Assembly: GCA_023701135.1 (NCBI GenBank)
Contig: JAMPXP010000008.1
Span: 142,014-206,013, forward strand
Length of the DNA stretch: 64,000 nt
Source: Desulfobacula sp.
GTDB lineage: Bacteria; Desulfobacterota; Desulfobacteria; Desulfobacterales; Desulfobacteraceae
Direction: 5' to 3'
This document shows, piece after piece, positions 47,657 to 56,104 of the stretch. Both the position numbers and the translations under genes were made by a program. Numbering within the stretch: position 1 is the stretch's first letter; every line of letters begins with the position of its first letter. A model generated the notes under the pieces. That model made no database searches and had not been told where the DNA came from. It saw nothing but the letters and a program-made list of their open reading frames with translations.

Positions 47657-49030
47657 TTATTTGTATGCCTGGTCGGCAAAGCGTTTTTCAATAAATCGAT
47701 CCAGATCGATGATCCGGCCGATTTCCATGACATCATGCATATACCGCTGGATTCTATCAAGGTCTTCGGCAACCGGATAAAGGCCGTCCCACCGGATGGC
47801 CTTGGGCTGGGAAAAGACATTCTTCAATACCTGGGGATTGAGACCCAGTTTTTTTTCCGGGTCCAGGAAGCTGACCGCAATCTGAGCAGCCCTGGCTTTA
47901 TCATTTTCAATATATTCCCCGGTTTCCACCAGCAGGGAGACAAATTCCTGGGCCGCCTCGGGATGTTTCTGGATAAAATCCTCCTGCATGGCCACGATAC
48001 AGCAGGGATGGTTGTCCCAACGGCTGGCCGAATAAAATTCAAGATTGCCGATTTCACCGACAATGGCTTTTGTGGCAATGGGTTCAGCCACCATAAAACC
48101 GGCTACGTCTTCGTTTTCCTTCATGATTTCCGGCATTTTAACGGGCGGGACGACTTCAAACCGGACATTGATGGCTTTTTTACCCGGGACCCCCGGTTTG
48201 AGACCCAGTTCCTTTAAAAACTGGTGGGCCAGCATGTGATGGACCGACATTTTGTGGGGGATATCAACAACTTTATACCGGTAGAAACTCTGCAGAGAAT
48301 CAAATCTGGGATCATAATGCCGGGAGCGGATAAAGGTGCTTCCGTTTTTATGGGCGAACAGGACCAGTTTAATGGGAGAATCATAGGCAAACAGGTCCAT
48401 GGCAATAGGCGCCAGCACAAAAGCGCAATCGATTTCACCGTTTTCAAGTCCTTCCTGGATGGGGTTCCATCCTGCCTTCAGGCTGGTGGTCAGGTCAAAG
48501 TGAGCCGGCTCCACGTCTCCCTGGTCAATTCTGTGCTTCAAGGCGCCCAGGGCCAGGTGATCCGTGATCTGGATGTGGGCTACATTGAGTTCTACTCTTC
48601 CGCCCACCACCTGCCGTTGCTTTTTGACCGGTGTTTTATCCGTGGTTTCCCCGGAGAATGCTATTTCTATTGCTTTGCTGATCTGGACCTCATCAAAGGG
48701 TTTGGGAACATGACCGCTGCCGCCGGCTTCCATGATGGCGATTTGCTGGGCCTTGTCAGACTGGGCCGTTGCCATGATAAAGGGCAGGGATTTAAATTCG
48801 TCCATGGTTCTAAGGGCTTGCAGAAATTCAAGTCCGTCCATCTGCGGCATATTCCAGTCGGAAATGACCAGATCGGGTTTTTCGGCCTTTACCTTTTCGA
48901 TCCCGTCGGCGCCATTGACAGCCATAACAAGGTTTTCATACCCGGCTTTGTTTAAAATCTGTTTGAACATGATGCGCATGGTTCCGGAGTCATCCGCCAC
49001 AACAATTTTAATATTCGGATTCACAGCCAT
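47657..49030 (-). CDS. Response-regulator receiver fused to an NMT1/SsuA-type substrate-binding domain
   Basis: Residues 1-130 are a CheY-like receiver: acidic pocket D13-D14, phospho-acceptor D58 in VISDWNMPQMDG, Thr/Ser in MATAQS and K110 in HVPKPF. Residues about 145-457 are a periplasmic-type binding domain of the nitrate/sulfonate/taurine class (HIQITDHLALGALK, AFVLAPIAMDLFA, NHPCCIVAMQEDFI, PEAAQEFVSLLVETGEY). There is no signal peptide, so the ligand domain is cytoplasmic. It shares many motifs with the signal-less protein at 51825. It is co-transcribed with the importer and Hpt genes. The linkage of ligand binding to phosphorylation is inferred. Confidence 0.85.
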   Translation of the reverse strand: MAVNPNIKIVVADDSGTMRIMFKQILNKAGYENLVMAVNGADGIEKVKAEKPDLVISDWNMPQMDGLEFLQALRTMDEFKSLPFIMATAQSDKAQQIAIMEAGGSGHVPKPFDEVQISKAIEIAFSGETTDKTPVKKQRQVVGGRVELNVAHIQITDHLALGALKHRIDQGDVEPAHFDLTTSLKAGWNPIQEGLENGEIDCAFVLAPIAMDLFAYDSPIKLVLFAHKNGSTFIRSRHYDPRFDSLQSFYRYKVVDIPHKMSVHHMLAHQFLKELGLKPGVPGKKAINVRFEVVPPVKMPEIMKENEDVAGFMVAEPIATKAIVGEIGNLEFYSASRWDNHPCCIVAMQEDFIQKHPEAAQEFVSLLVETGEYIENDKARAAQIAVSFLDPEKKLGLNPQVLKNVFSQPKAIRWDGLYPVAEDLDRIQRYMHDVMEIGRIIDLDRFIEKRFADQAYK

Positions 49031-49081
49031 AAAAACACTCCTTAAGGTTTTATAAATATGGTATATAATTAATTTGCGGTG

Positions 49082-49912
49082 TTATTCATTCCATGACCAA
49101 CTGAAGGTATGCTGGAGTCTCTGGATGATCCTGTCCAGAGAGAAACCAAGAACACCGATGGCAATAATCATTGCCATGAGTTTGTCGTATTCCATTGTAT
49201 CCCTGGCATCATTGATCAGATATCCCAGTCCGCTGGACACTCCTAAAAATTCTGCCGGAACAAGCACAATCCAGGCAACGCCCAGCGCCAGGCGAAGGCT
49301 TGTCAGCATATACGGCAGAGAAAACGGGATAACAATGGTTTTTATCAGTTGAAAATTATTAGCTCCCTGGTTCAGCGCCATTTTAATCCATTGGGGGTTG
49401 ATATTCAAAACGCCAATGGCCGTATTGAGTATTATAGGGCAAATTGTTGCCATTACAATCAAAAAATAGATGGCGGATTCAAAACTTGCAAATAAAAGAA
49501 TGGCGATGGGCATCCAGGAAAGCGGGCTGATCATCCTGACAAATTGAATCGAAGAGTATGAAAGGCCCCTGAACCGGGGATAAAAACCCACCAGAATACC
49601 GATGGGAACCCCCATGACGGCGGCAAGGCCTATTCCAATGAGGATTCTTTTGAGGCTTGCAAACACGGATATCCAGAATCTGCTTTCCTGGGTGGAAGCC
49701 ATCAGCGCCTTGAGGGTGGGGCCGGGTAGAAATCCGTTAAACCGGGAAAATTCAGGCCTTGTAAACAGGAAGCCCGCCACCAGTATCCAGAGGCAGGCAA
49801 AACCGGCAAGGCCGATCATTTCGTATTTCCAGCCAAAATCACGATTGCCGAAAACGGCATTCAATCCCACCTGCTTCGGGTCCTTATAGATGAAGCGATT
49901 AATTGATTTCAA
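49082..49912 (-). CDS. ABC transporter permease, nitrate/sulfonate/taurine type
   Basis: The product is an integral membrane protein with about six hydrophobic segments and the cytoplasmic EAA-type loop around ALNQGANNFQLIKTIVIPFS (shortened: GANNFQLIKTI), typical of SsuC/TauC/NrtB permeases. AGGGAAG lies before the TTG at 49912; the longer frame from 49942 overlaps the binding-protein gene. It follows the Tat-exported binding protein and lies 51 bp before the REC-fusion gene. Confidence 0.87.
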   Translation of the reverse strand: MKSINRFIYKDPKQVGLNAVFGNRDFGWKYEMIGLAGFACLWILVAGFLFTRPEFSRFNGFLPGPTLKALMASTQESRFWISVFASLKRILIGIGLAAVMGVPIGILVGFYPRFRGLSYSSIQFVRMISPLSWMPIAILLFASFESAIYFLIVMATICPIILNTAIGVLNINPQWIKMALNQGANNFQLIKTIVIPFSLPYMLTSLRLALGVAWIVLVPAEFLGVSSGLGYLINDARDTMEYDKLMAMIIAIGVLGFSLDRIIQRLQHTFSWSWNE

Positions 49913-51077
49913 CGGTTTCTTCCCTTGTATAGGGTTTTTCAATATCGCAGTGACAAAATCTTTTCAGCCCGCCCATCTCATCCAGGGCCTTGCCGACAAA
50001 GGTCTCATCCACCAGGCCTGCTGCTGCTGTCGCCGTGTCCAATTCCTTCAGAAATGAGGTATCCCCTTCCACAAGGGTTTGTTTCATTTGGTCAACGATA
50101 AATTCCGTGGCCGATGGAAAGGGAAACGGCTGAAATCCGATCCGGGCCGCATTCCAGTCCGGATGAACCAGTTGATCGGGTTTCGGATGTTCAAATACCC
50201 GGGCCAGAACCTCCTTGGGAAACGGCAGATATCCTTCGCCGTCCCGGCTTAAAAGATGGGCTGTCTCACCAGGATTGCGGATACACCAGTCCTGGGCCCG
50301 GACAAGGGCGTTCATGGCCTTTTGGACCAGGATTTGATTTTTATGGATAAAGTCTTCATGGGCCACAATAACACAGCAGGGATGGTTTTTCCAGATATCG
50401 CCGGAAAATCTCATGATCCTGGCCTTGAATTTGATTTCAGCAAGGGCATTGAAAGGGTCGGCGACAATATAGCCGTCGATTTTGTTTCCCAGAAGGGCCG
50501 TGGGCATGTCCGGAGGCGGGAGGATGAAGAGGTTGACTTCGTTTTTTTCAAGCCGGGCGGACTGGGGTCTGATAACAGGCGTCAGCCCATGGGCCCGGAT
50601 TCCCATCTGAAGGATCAGATTATGCATGGAATACCAGTAGGGGACGGCAATCTGCCTGCCGCCAAGGTCTTTGAAACCGTAAATGTCGGAATCCCCCATC
50701 ACGGTGATGGCGCTTCCATTGGTATGATCCCAGGCAAGAACCTTTACCGGGATTTTTTGCTTATATCGCATCCACATGGGGATGGGAAAGAGCATATGGG
50801 TGAAATTAAATTTATTGGCCAGGAAAGATTCGCTCAGTATTTCCCAGGATCTCACCATAACCGGCCTCTCAACGCTCAGTCCTTCTTCGGAAAAATAACC
50901 GAGCCCATAGGCCACCAGCAGAGGGGTGGCGTCTGTAATGGGAAGATATCCGATCCTCAGGGTTTCAGATGCGGCAAAGGCCGTCAGCACCCTGGGCAGA
51001 AAAAGGCCGGAACAGGTCAGGGCCGCAGTTTTTAGAAATTGCCGGCGAGAGCCTGATTGGCTGTGGGCTTCCATCAT
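49899..51077 (-). CDS. Tat-exported ABC substrate-binding protein, NrtA/SsuA-like
   Basis: The N-terminus has a twin-arginine signal, S10-R-R-Q-F-L-K16, then a hydrophobic stretch ending AFA. The mature protein is an NMT1/NrtA-like two-lobed domain (LRIGYLPITDATPLLVAY, shortened; NHPCCVIVAHEDFI; PEAA-like region). It is the exported member of three binding-domain proteins in this operon. Its ATG overlaps the ATPase stop. Exporting an already folded binding protein through Tat suggests a cofactor or tightly held ligand, but that is inference. Confidence 0.88.
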   Translation of the reverse strand: MMEAHSQSGSRRQFLKTAALTCSGLFLPRVLTAFAASETLRIGYLPITDATPLLVAYGLGYFSEEGLSVERPVMVRSWEILSESFLANKFNFTHMLFPIPMWMRYKQKIPVKVLAWDHTNGSAITVMGDSDIYGFKDLGGRQIAVPYWYSMHNLILQMGIRAHGLTPVIRPQSARLEKNEVNLFILPPPDMPTALLGNKIDGYIVADPFNALAEIKFKARIMRFSGDIWKNHPCCVIVAHEDFIHKNQILVQKAMNALVRAQDWCIRNPGETAHLLSRDGEGYLPFPKEVLARVFEHPKPDQLVHPDWNAARIGFQPFPFPSATEFIVDQMKQTLVEGDTSFLKELDTATAAAGLVDETFVGKALDEMGGLKRFCHCDIEKPYTREETVEIN

Positions 51078-51841
51078 AAAAGACTCCTTTTGGCCAGGTA
51101 TGAATTTTTGAAACGGTTCAGTATTTTGACGCGGATTTCCTTGAAGCGCGGATTGTTTCGGTCCCTTGGATAGGGCTCCGTGATTTCAAAAATATCCGTT
51201 ATATTGGCCGGTTCTCCTGAGAGGAGAATGATTTTGTTTCCCAGCCGGATGGCTTCGTCAATATCATGGGTGACAAAGACGGCGGTAAATTGTTCGGAAA
51301 GCCATAAATTGACTAGTTCTTCCTGGATATGGGCCTGGGTAAAGGTATCCAGGGAGGCAAAGGGTTCATCCAGAAGGAGGACATCGGGGTGCCCCACCAG
51401 GGCCCTGGCAAGGCAGGCCCTCTGGGCCATGCCCAGGGACAGTTGATTGGGTTTGGCATCGGCGAATCCGGCGATCCCCATGATTTCCAGAAACTGGTTG
51501 ACCCTGTAGTCCAGATTCTCTGTATCGCCCCTGAGTTTGCATCCATAGGCTACATTTTCTTTCACCGTGAGCCATGGTATCAGCGTCGGCTGCTGGAAGA
51601 GCAGGGACCGGGAAGGATGAAGGCCGGTGATTTCCCGGCCGTCCACAAAGATTTTTCCCGATGAGGGCAATTCAAGCCCGGCCAGAAGATTCAACAGGGT
51701 TGTCTTGCCGCATCCGGACTCGCCCAGGATAATGACAAAATCACCAGGTTCAATGGAAAAGGAAATATCCTTTAATACAATATGATCGGAGGTTTTCGAT
51801 TTTTTATAAGTTTTGGTGACCTGTTCAATTTGTATTTTCAA
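51074..51841 (-). CDS. ABC transporter ATP-binding protein, nitrate/sulfonate type
   Basis: This 255-residue ATPase has Walker A GESGCGKTT, the signature LSLGMAQRACLARAL (variant of LSGGQ) and Walker B VLLLDEPFA with H-loop VTHDIDEA. The family energises nitrate, sulfonate or taurine importers. It overlaps both the upstream signal-less binding protein (17 bp) and the downstream Tat protein, so all are tightly coupled. Confidence 0.93.
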   Translation of the reverse strand: MKIQIEQVTKTYKKSKTSDHIVLKDISFSIEPGDFVIILGESGCGKTTLLNLLAGLELPSSGKIFVDGREITGLHPSRSLLFQQPTLIPWLTVKENVAYGCKLRGDTENLDYRVNQFLEIMGIAGFADAKPNQLSLGMAQRACLARALVGHPDVLLLDEPFASLDTFTQAHIQEELVNLWLSEQFTAVFVTHDIDEAIRLGNKIILLSGEPANITDIFEITEPYPRDRNNPRFKEIRVKILNRFKNSYLAKRSLL

Positions 51842-52787
51842 TGTGATTTTCCGATACGGTCTCTAGAATAAAGGAGCTGTCGATCAGGCGATTTACATCG
51901 ATGCCGGTCGTCATGACGCCCATGGCGCCGGTCATATACTCCTGAATGATGTTCAATGCCTCCGGGTCGGGAACCAGGAGGGGGATATCATAGGTCAAAT
52001 CGGTCTTATAAAGAATGTGGCGGATCATTTCCCTGTCCCGTCCCAAAAAAAGCCGGGCCAGGGACAAAAGCGCCTCGTTTTTGTTTTCTTCAATCCATCC
52101 GGCCGTCCTGACAAATAAGGATATCATCTCTTGTACGGCTTCAGGATATTTTTCAATAAAGGATCGTTTCAGGACAAAGACGGAACCGGGGTGGTCTTTC
52201 CACAAACTGCCTGTGGTACAGATTCTCCGAACCAACCCCTTTTTTTCGGCATCGCTGGCAAAGGGTTCTTCAACAGCAAATCCGGCGATATCCTGGTCAC
52301 TGTCGGCGGCTGCCATGTCTGCCATCAAATGAGAAGGAACAATTTCGCGGACCACATCAACGGTTTGCTGATCATGGGATCCAAAGCTGAGTCCGGCAGA
52401 GGACAGCAACCGGTGAAGAAACATATTCTGGATGGAAAACTCAGCCGGCACAAGAACGGTTTTTCCTTTAAACCCGGCCATGGTTTTCATATCCGGGGCC
52501 TTGCTTTTTAGAATGACACTTCCGGCCCGGTGCGTAAACATGAGCAGTCTTATATCGAGACCCGATGCAAAGAGATCCATGGCCAGGGGAGCCGGGAGAA
52601 AAGCACCGTCGATGTCCTGGCTTAAAAGGCTTTCAGAAAGCGGAAGCCAGGCATTCATGGATAGGGGTTCAAGGATTGACCGGGAAAGGGTTTCAAACCC
52701 CTGTTCCAGATGAAGATGGGCCACGCCTAAAATCAAGTGATCAAAAATTTTCAGATGTCCGATGCGAATATGGGGGAAATCTATCAT
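51825..52787 (-). CDS. Cytoplasmic NMT1-type substrate-binding-domain protein without signal peptide
   Basis: This 320-residue protein starts straight into the binding fold (HIRIGHLKIFDHLILGV) with no signal peptide or lipobox. It aligns motif by motif with the C-terminal part of the REC fusion: AFLPAPLAMDLFA against AFVLAPIAMDLFA, HPGSVFVLKRSFIEKYPEAV against HPCCIVAMQEDFIQKHPEAA. It is the first gene of the operon and overlaps the ATPase gene. A cytoplasmic ligand sensor or buffer is likely. How it contacts the importer is unknown. Confidence 0.8.
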   Translation of the reverse strand: MIDFPHIRIGHLKIFDHLILGVAHLHLEQGFETLSRSILEPLSMNAWLPLSESLLSQDIDGAFLPAPLAMDLFASGLDIRLLMFTHRAGSVILKSKAPDMKTMAGFKGKTVLVPAEFSIQNMFLHRLLSSAGLSFGSHDQQTVDVVREIVPSHLMADMAAADSDQDIAGFAVEEPFASDAEKKGLVRRICTTGSLWKDHPGSVFVLKRSFIEKYPEAVQEMISLFVRTAGWIEENKNEALLSLARLFLGRDREMIRHILYKTDLTYDIPLLVPDPEALNIIQEYMTGAMGVMTTGIDVNRLIDSSFILETVSENHIENTN

Positions 52788-53002
52788 TAAAATAGCTCAT
52801 GGTTGTGATTTTTGGTGTACCAATACCCCTTGCCCGTTTGCCCTTGTCCCGAAAAACCTTATCATAAGCTCCCGGACTTCGCAAGATGAAAGAAACCAAA
52901 GGTCTCGCACGATTTCGACAGCTTACCCGGATTCCGGCTTGATATGAAAGAGGGAATAGGATAAAACAAAAAAAACATAAAAACGGAAAATGGAATATTG
53001 AA

Positions 53003-53512
53003 ATGACACAGGATACCCGACCGGTTGTTCAGGATTATTTTCTGAGGCCGGGATTCATTTATCTGCCGGACAGACCCACCACGATTTCAACCGTTCTCGG
53101 ATCATCCGTGGCCGTGAGTCTCTATGACCGGTCCCTCAAGGCCGGGGGGATGAATCATTTTCTTTTTCCCTATATGAACGGCCGGGAAAAAGCAACGGCC
53201 CTTTACGGCAATGTCGCCGTCCTGACCCTGATCCGGATGATGGCCGGCAACGGATCAAAACCATCCAACCTGGAAGCCCAGGTATTTGGCGGGGCCTTTA
53301 ATACTGAGGTGTCGAAACGGGATATCGGCAGGGATAATCTGAGGGCCGCCCGGCATATTTTATCCCGGCAGAAAATTAAAATTGTTTCCGAAGATGTGGG
53401 CGGAGAGCTGGGCCGTAAAATCGTATTCAATACCTCAACCTATGAAATCGGGATACTAAAGGTGGGCCGGCTGAGGGAATCCGACTGGTATCCGTACGCC
53501 AATGACCGGTGA
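53003..53512 (+). CDS. cheD: CheD-like protein lacking the catalytic cysteine
   Basis: CheD deamidates glutamines of chemoreceptors and docks on CheC. The 169-residue protein has the family pattern TVLGSSVAVSLYD (residues 30-42) then GGMNHFLFP with H52. In characterised CheD the motif is GSC, with Cys as nucleophile; here the codon is TCC and S35 occupies that place. QVFGGAF and IVSEDVGGELGRKI complete the fold. It diverges from the importer/REC operon with a shared 215-bp region. It may act as a non-enzymatic adaptor. Confidence 0.88.
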   Translation: MTQDTRPVVQDYFLRPGFIYLPDRPTTISTVLGSSVAVSLYDRSLKAGGMNHFLFPYMNGREKATALYGNVAVLTLIRMMAGNGSKPSNLEAQVFGGAFNTEVSKRDIGRDNLRAARHILSRQKIKIVSEDVGGELGRKIVFNTSTYEIGILKVGRLRESDWYPYANDR

Positions 53513-53562
53513 CAAGACCCTGAGACGGCGGGGATTCCGCATGGGATGGAGCAAAGCAAGCC

Positions 53563-54036
53563 ATGGGAGTTGAAATCGAAAGAAAATTTCTCCTGAAGGG
53601 GGATGGGTGGCGGAGTCTCGGGACCCCTGTCCTTTATCGCCAGGGCTATCTGAACCGTTCAAAGAAAAGGACGGTGAGGGTTCGCACGGCCGGTGAAAAA
53701 GGCTTCCTGACCCTCAAGGGGATGAGCCGGGGGGCAAAACGCACGGAATATGAATATGAAATTCCCCTGGCCGAGGCCGAGGCCATCCTCCATGACCTGG
53801 CCGAAAAACCCGTCATTGAAAAGACCCGCCGGCGCATTGAATACAAGGGATTGTTCTGGGAAATCGATGAATTCTCCGGTGAAAACCAGGGATTGATCCT
53901 GGCCGAGGTGGAGCTGGACGCCGAGGACCAGAAGATTGAACTGCCCCCCTGGATCGGGGAAGAGGTCACCCATGATCCGAGATATTATAATTCCAACCTG
54001 GTGCTTTACCCCTATACAAAATGGGAGTTCAAATAA
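53563..54036 (+). CDS. CYTH domain protein (triphosphate tunnel phosphatase-like)
   Basis: The 157-residue CYTH protein has the ExExK metal/phosphate motif EIERKFL at residues 4-10, RVRTAGEKGFLTLKG and AEVELDAEDQ. Such proteins hydrolyse inorganic triphosphate or similar. It follows cheD at 50 bp but is unrelated by pathway. It ends convergently with the UbiB-like gene. Confidence 0.88.
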   Translation: MGVEIERKFLLKGDGWRSLGTPVLYRQGYLNRSKKRTVRVRTAGEKGFLTLKGMSRGAKRTEYEYEIPLAEAEAILHDLAEKPVIEKTRRRIEYKGLFWEIDEFSGENQGLILAEVELDAEDQKIELPPWIGEEVTHDPRYYNSNLVLYPYTKWEFK

Positions 54037-54042
54037 AGCCGG

Positions 54043-54069
54043 GTCAAGGCGGGTCCGCCGGCCCTTGAC
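54043..54069. terminator. Hairpin between convergent CYTH and UbiB-like genes
   Basis: GTCAAGG (54043-54049) pairs with CCTTGAC (54063-54069), with an inner GG/CC pairing. No T-run follows, so it is at most a weak terminator. Confidence 0.45.
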
Positions 54070-54072
54070 GCA

Positions 54073-55773
54073 TCACAAACGTCCTTTCTGGATAATGGCG
54101 ATGAGCAGCCAGATGCCCAGAACCGCCGCCGCCACAAAGCCTGCAATCCCGATGACGGACACCCCGAAAAGAATGGGCGGGACGTTGGAGTTGATGACCA
54201 CGGCCGACCCCAGGATCAGGGCCGCGATGATGATGGAAAAGGAAATCCGGTTGCTGGTCTGGTCCTGGTTGTTCAGCAGCTTGTCCAGATTGTCGATCTT
54301 GATACTGAAGGACAGTTTCCCGGATTTGGCCAGGCGCATGATTTCCATGGCGTCTCCGGGGAAAGCCTGAAACAGCCGGTAGGATTCCCGGGCCAGCCCC
54401 ATGACCTCTTCCGCAATTCTTGAGGGCTTGAATTTCCTTTGTTTTGCCGCCGTCACATAGGGAACGGCATGGGAAATCATGTCAAAATCAGGGTCAAGCT
54501 GTCTTGCCACCCCTTCAATGGAGATAAAGGCCTTCATCATCAAAAAGAAATCCGGCGGAATGCGGAGCTTGTGTGCGGCGCAGAGTTCCAGGAACTGGTT
54601 CAGCATCCGGGCGGTTTTGATATCTTTCAAGGCCTTGGACAGGTGAAGGGACACAAACAGGGACACCTCTTTTTCCAGACGGGACAGATCCGGCAGGGTT
54701 TCATATTCCGCAAGCTCGCACAACAGCCGGGCCGTGAGTTTATGATTGTTTACGGCAATGCTGTGGATGAGGTCCACAAACACTTCCCGGGTGGTTTTGT
54801 CCACAAAGCCGGTCATGCCGAAATCCACCGGGCAGATCCGGTTTTTTTCCAGGATGAAAATATTGCCCGGATGGGGGTCGGCATGGAAGAATCCGTACTC
54901 GAAGACCTGCTTCATGATGAAATCGGCCCCCCTCCGGGTAATGAGCTTTCTGTCCAGCCCGGCAGCATCCAGGGCCTCGATGTCGTCGGCCTTGATGCCG
55001 TCGATATATTCCATGGTGAGAACCCGTTCCCCGGATTCAGCGGTAAAGACCCCGGGAATATGGATGGTCCGGTCATCTTCAAACTGCCGGGCCATCCGTT
55101 CCATATTGGAGGCCTCAACCGCATAATCCAGCTCTTTTTCAAGGGTTTTGGCGAATTCTTCCACGATCCTGACCGGGTTGAAAATGGCGGCCTCCTCGAT
55201 ATTGTTCTCCATGATGGAGGCCAGGTGATGGATGATTTCAAGATCAATTTCAATGGTCTTTCGGATGCCGGGCCTCTGGATTTTGACGGCCACGGGTTCA
55301 TTGTCCCGGGTCCTTGCCCGGTGGACCTGGCCGATGGAGGCGCTGGCAAAAGGGGTTTCCTCCATGGACCGGAAGACCTGGTCATGGGGCAGGCCGAATT
55401 CCGAGGCGATAATGGTTTTGACCTGTTCAAACTCAAAGGGGGGCACATGGTCCTGGAGCTTGGCCAGTTCCTGGAGAAGGTCCACCGGGATCAGGTCCGG
55501 CCGGGAGGACAGCACCTGCCCCATCTTGATAAAGGTGGGGCCCAGTTCTTCCAGGGCCATCCTGATCCTCTGGGTATTGGACAGCTTTTCAACCTTTTCA
55601 TGCCGGGTGACAAAGGGGATGAGCTGAAGACCGGATTCAATATACCGGTCGATGTTCATGGCATGGATGATGTTCTCAAAGCCGTATTTCAAAATAACGG
55701 CAAGAATCTGCTGGTACCGCAGCAGGTGGCGGTACCGCTTGCCCACCCGGCCGATGGTTTTGATGCTCAGCAT
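54073..55773 (-). CDS. ubiB: UbiB/ABC1-family atypical kinase
   Basis: The 566-residue protein has the family-specific KMGQ motif at 83-86, the alanine-rich nucleotide loop ASASIGQVH at 143-151, VAVKIQRPG and HADPHPGNIF with the catalytic Asp. Two transmembrane segments at the C-terminus anchor it. UbiB-like proteins support quinone synthesis by ATPase activity; in a menaquinone-using sulfate reducer the exact target is open. It lies downstream of the phasin-like gene. Confidence 0.92.
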   Translation of the reverse strand: MLSIKTIGRVGKRYRHLLRYQQILAVILKYGFENIIHAMNIDRYIESGLQLIPFVTRHEKVEKLSNTQRIRMALEELGPTFIKMGQVLSSRPDLIPVDLLQELAKLQDHVPPFEFEQVKTIIASEFGLPHDQVFRSMEETPFASASIGQVHRARTRDNEPVAVKIQRPGIRKTIEIDLEIIHHLASIMENNIEEAAIFNPVRIVEEFAKTLEKELDYAVEASNMERMARQFEDDRTIHIPGVFTAESGERVLTMEYIDGIKADDIEALDAAGLDRKLITRRGADFIMKQVFEYGFFHADPHPGNIFILEKNRICPVDFGMTGFVDKTTREVFVDLIHSIAVNNHKLTARLLCELAEYETLPDLSRLEKEVSLFVSLHLSKALKDIKTARMLNQFLELCAAHKLRIPPDFFLMMKAFISIEGVARQLDPDFDMISHAVPYVTAAKQRKFKPSRIAEEVMGLARESYRLFQAFPGDAMEIMRLAKSGKLSFSIKIDNLDKLLNNQDQTSNRISFSIIIAALILGSAVVINSNVPPILFGVSVIGIAGFVAAAVLGIWLLIAIIQKGRL

Positions 55774-55794
55774 GCAGATCCCGCCGTCAGCGGC

Positions 55795-56094
55795 CTATTC
55801 ATCGGTCAGTTTTTTGGTCAGGGCGTCCATCCGGTCGTTGAGGGCCTTGATATCGGACCGGGAGGGCAGATCCAGTTTTTTCAGGATCTTTTCAATGCCG
55901 GCCTCCAGTTTTTTATCAAATTCCGCCTTTGCGTCTTCATATTTGCCCTGGCAATCCTTGAGAAAATCCCTGGCCTCGTCCTGGCTCATGCTGGATGTCT
56001 TGGCAAATTCCTTGGCCAGATCCTCAATCTCCGTTTTTGATCTCAGGGCCAGACCCACGCCGGTCAGCAGTGCTTTTTGTAGATAGTCAAACAT
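55795..56094 (-). CDS. Phasin-like/polyhydroxyalkanoate-associated small protein
   Basis: This 99-residue helical protein has a short hydrophobic start (MFDYLQKALLTGVGLAL) followed by a charged amphipathic coiled-coil and a C-terminal KALNDRMDALTKKLTDE, resembling PhaF/phasin-type proteins. The ATG at 56094 is chosen over an upstream start within non-coding sequence. It lies between acyl-CoA dehydrogenase and UbiB-like genes on the same strand. Granule binding is plausible, not shown. Confidence 0.65.
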   Translation of the reverse strand: MFDYLQKALLTGVGLALRSKTEIEDLAKEFAKTSSMSQDEARDFLKDCQGKYEDAKAEFDKKLEAGIEKILKKLDLPSRSDIKALNDRMDALTKKLTDE

Positions 56095-56104
56095 GATTCC
56101 TCCC

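Noticed and set aside
54439..56040. A 533-codon open frame on the plus strand
   Set aside because: It is wholly opposite the ubiB and phasin-like genes, has Gly/His/Pro-rich antisense composition and no recognisable motif; the minus-strand products are clear families.
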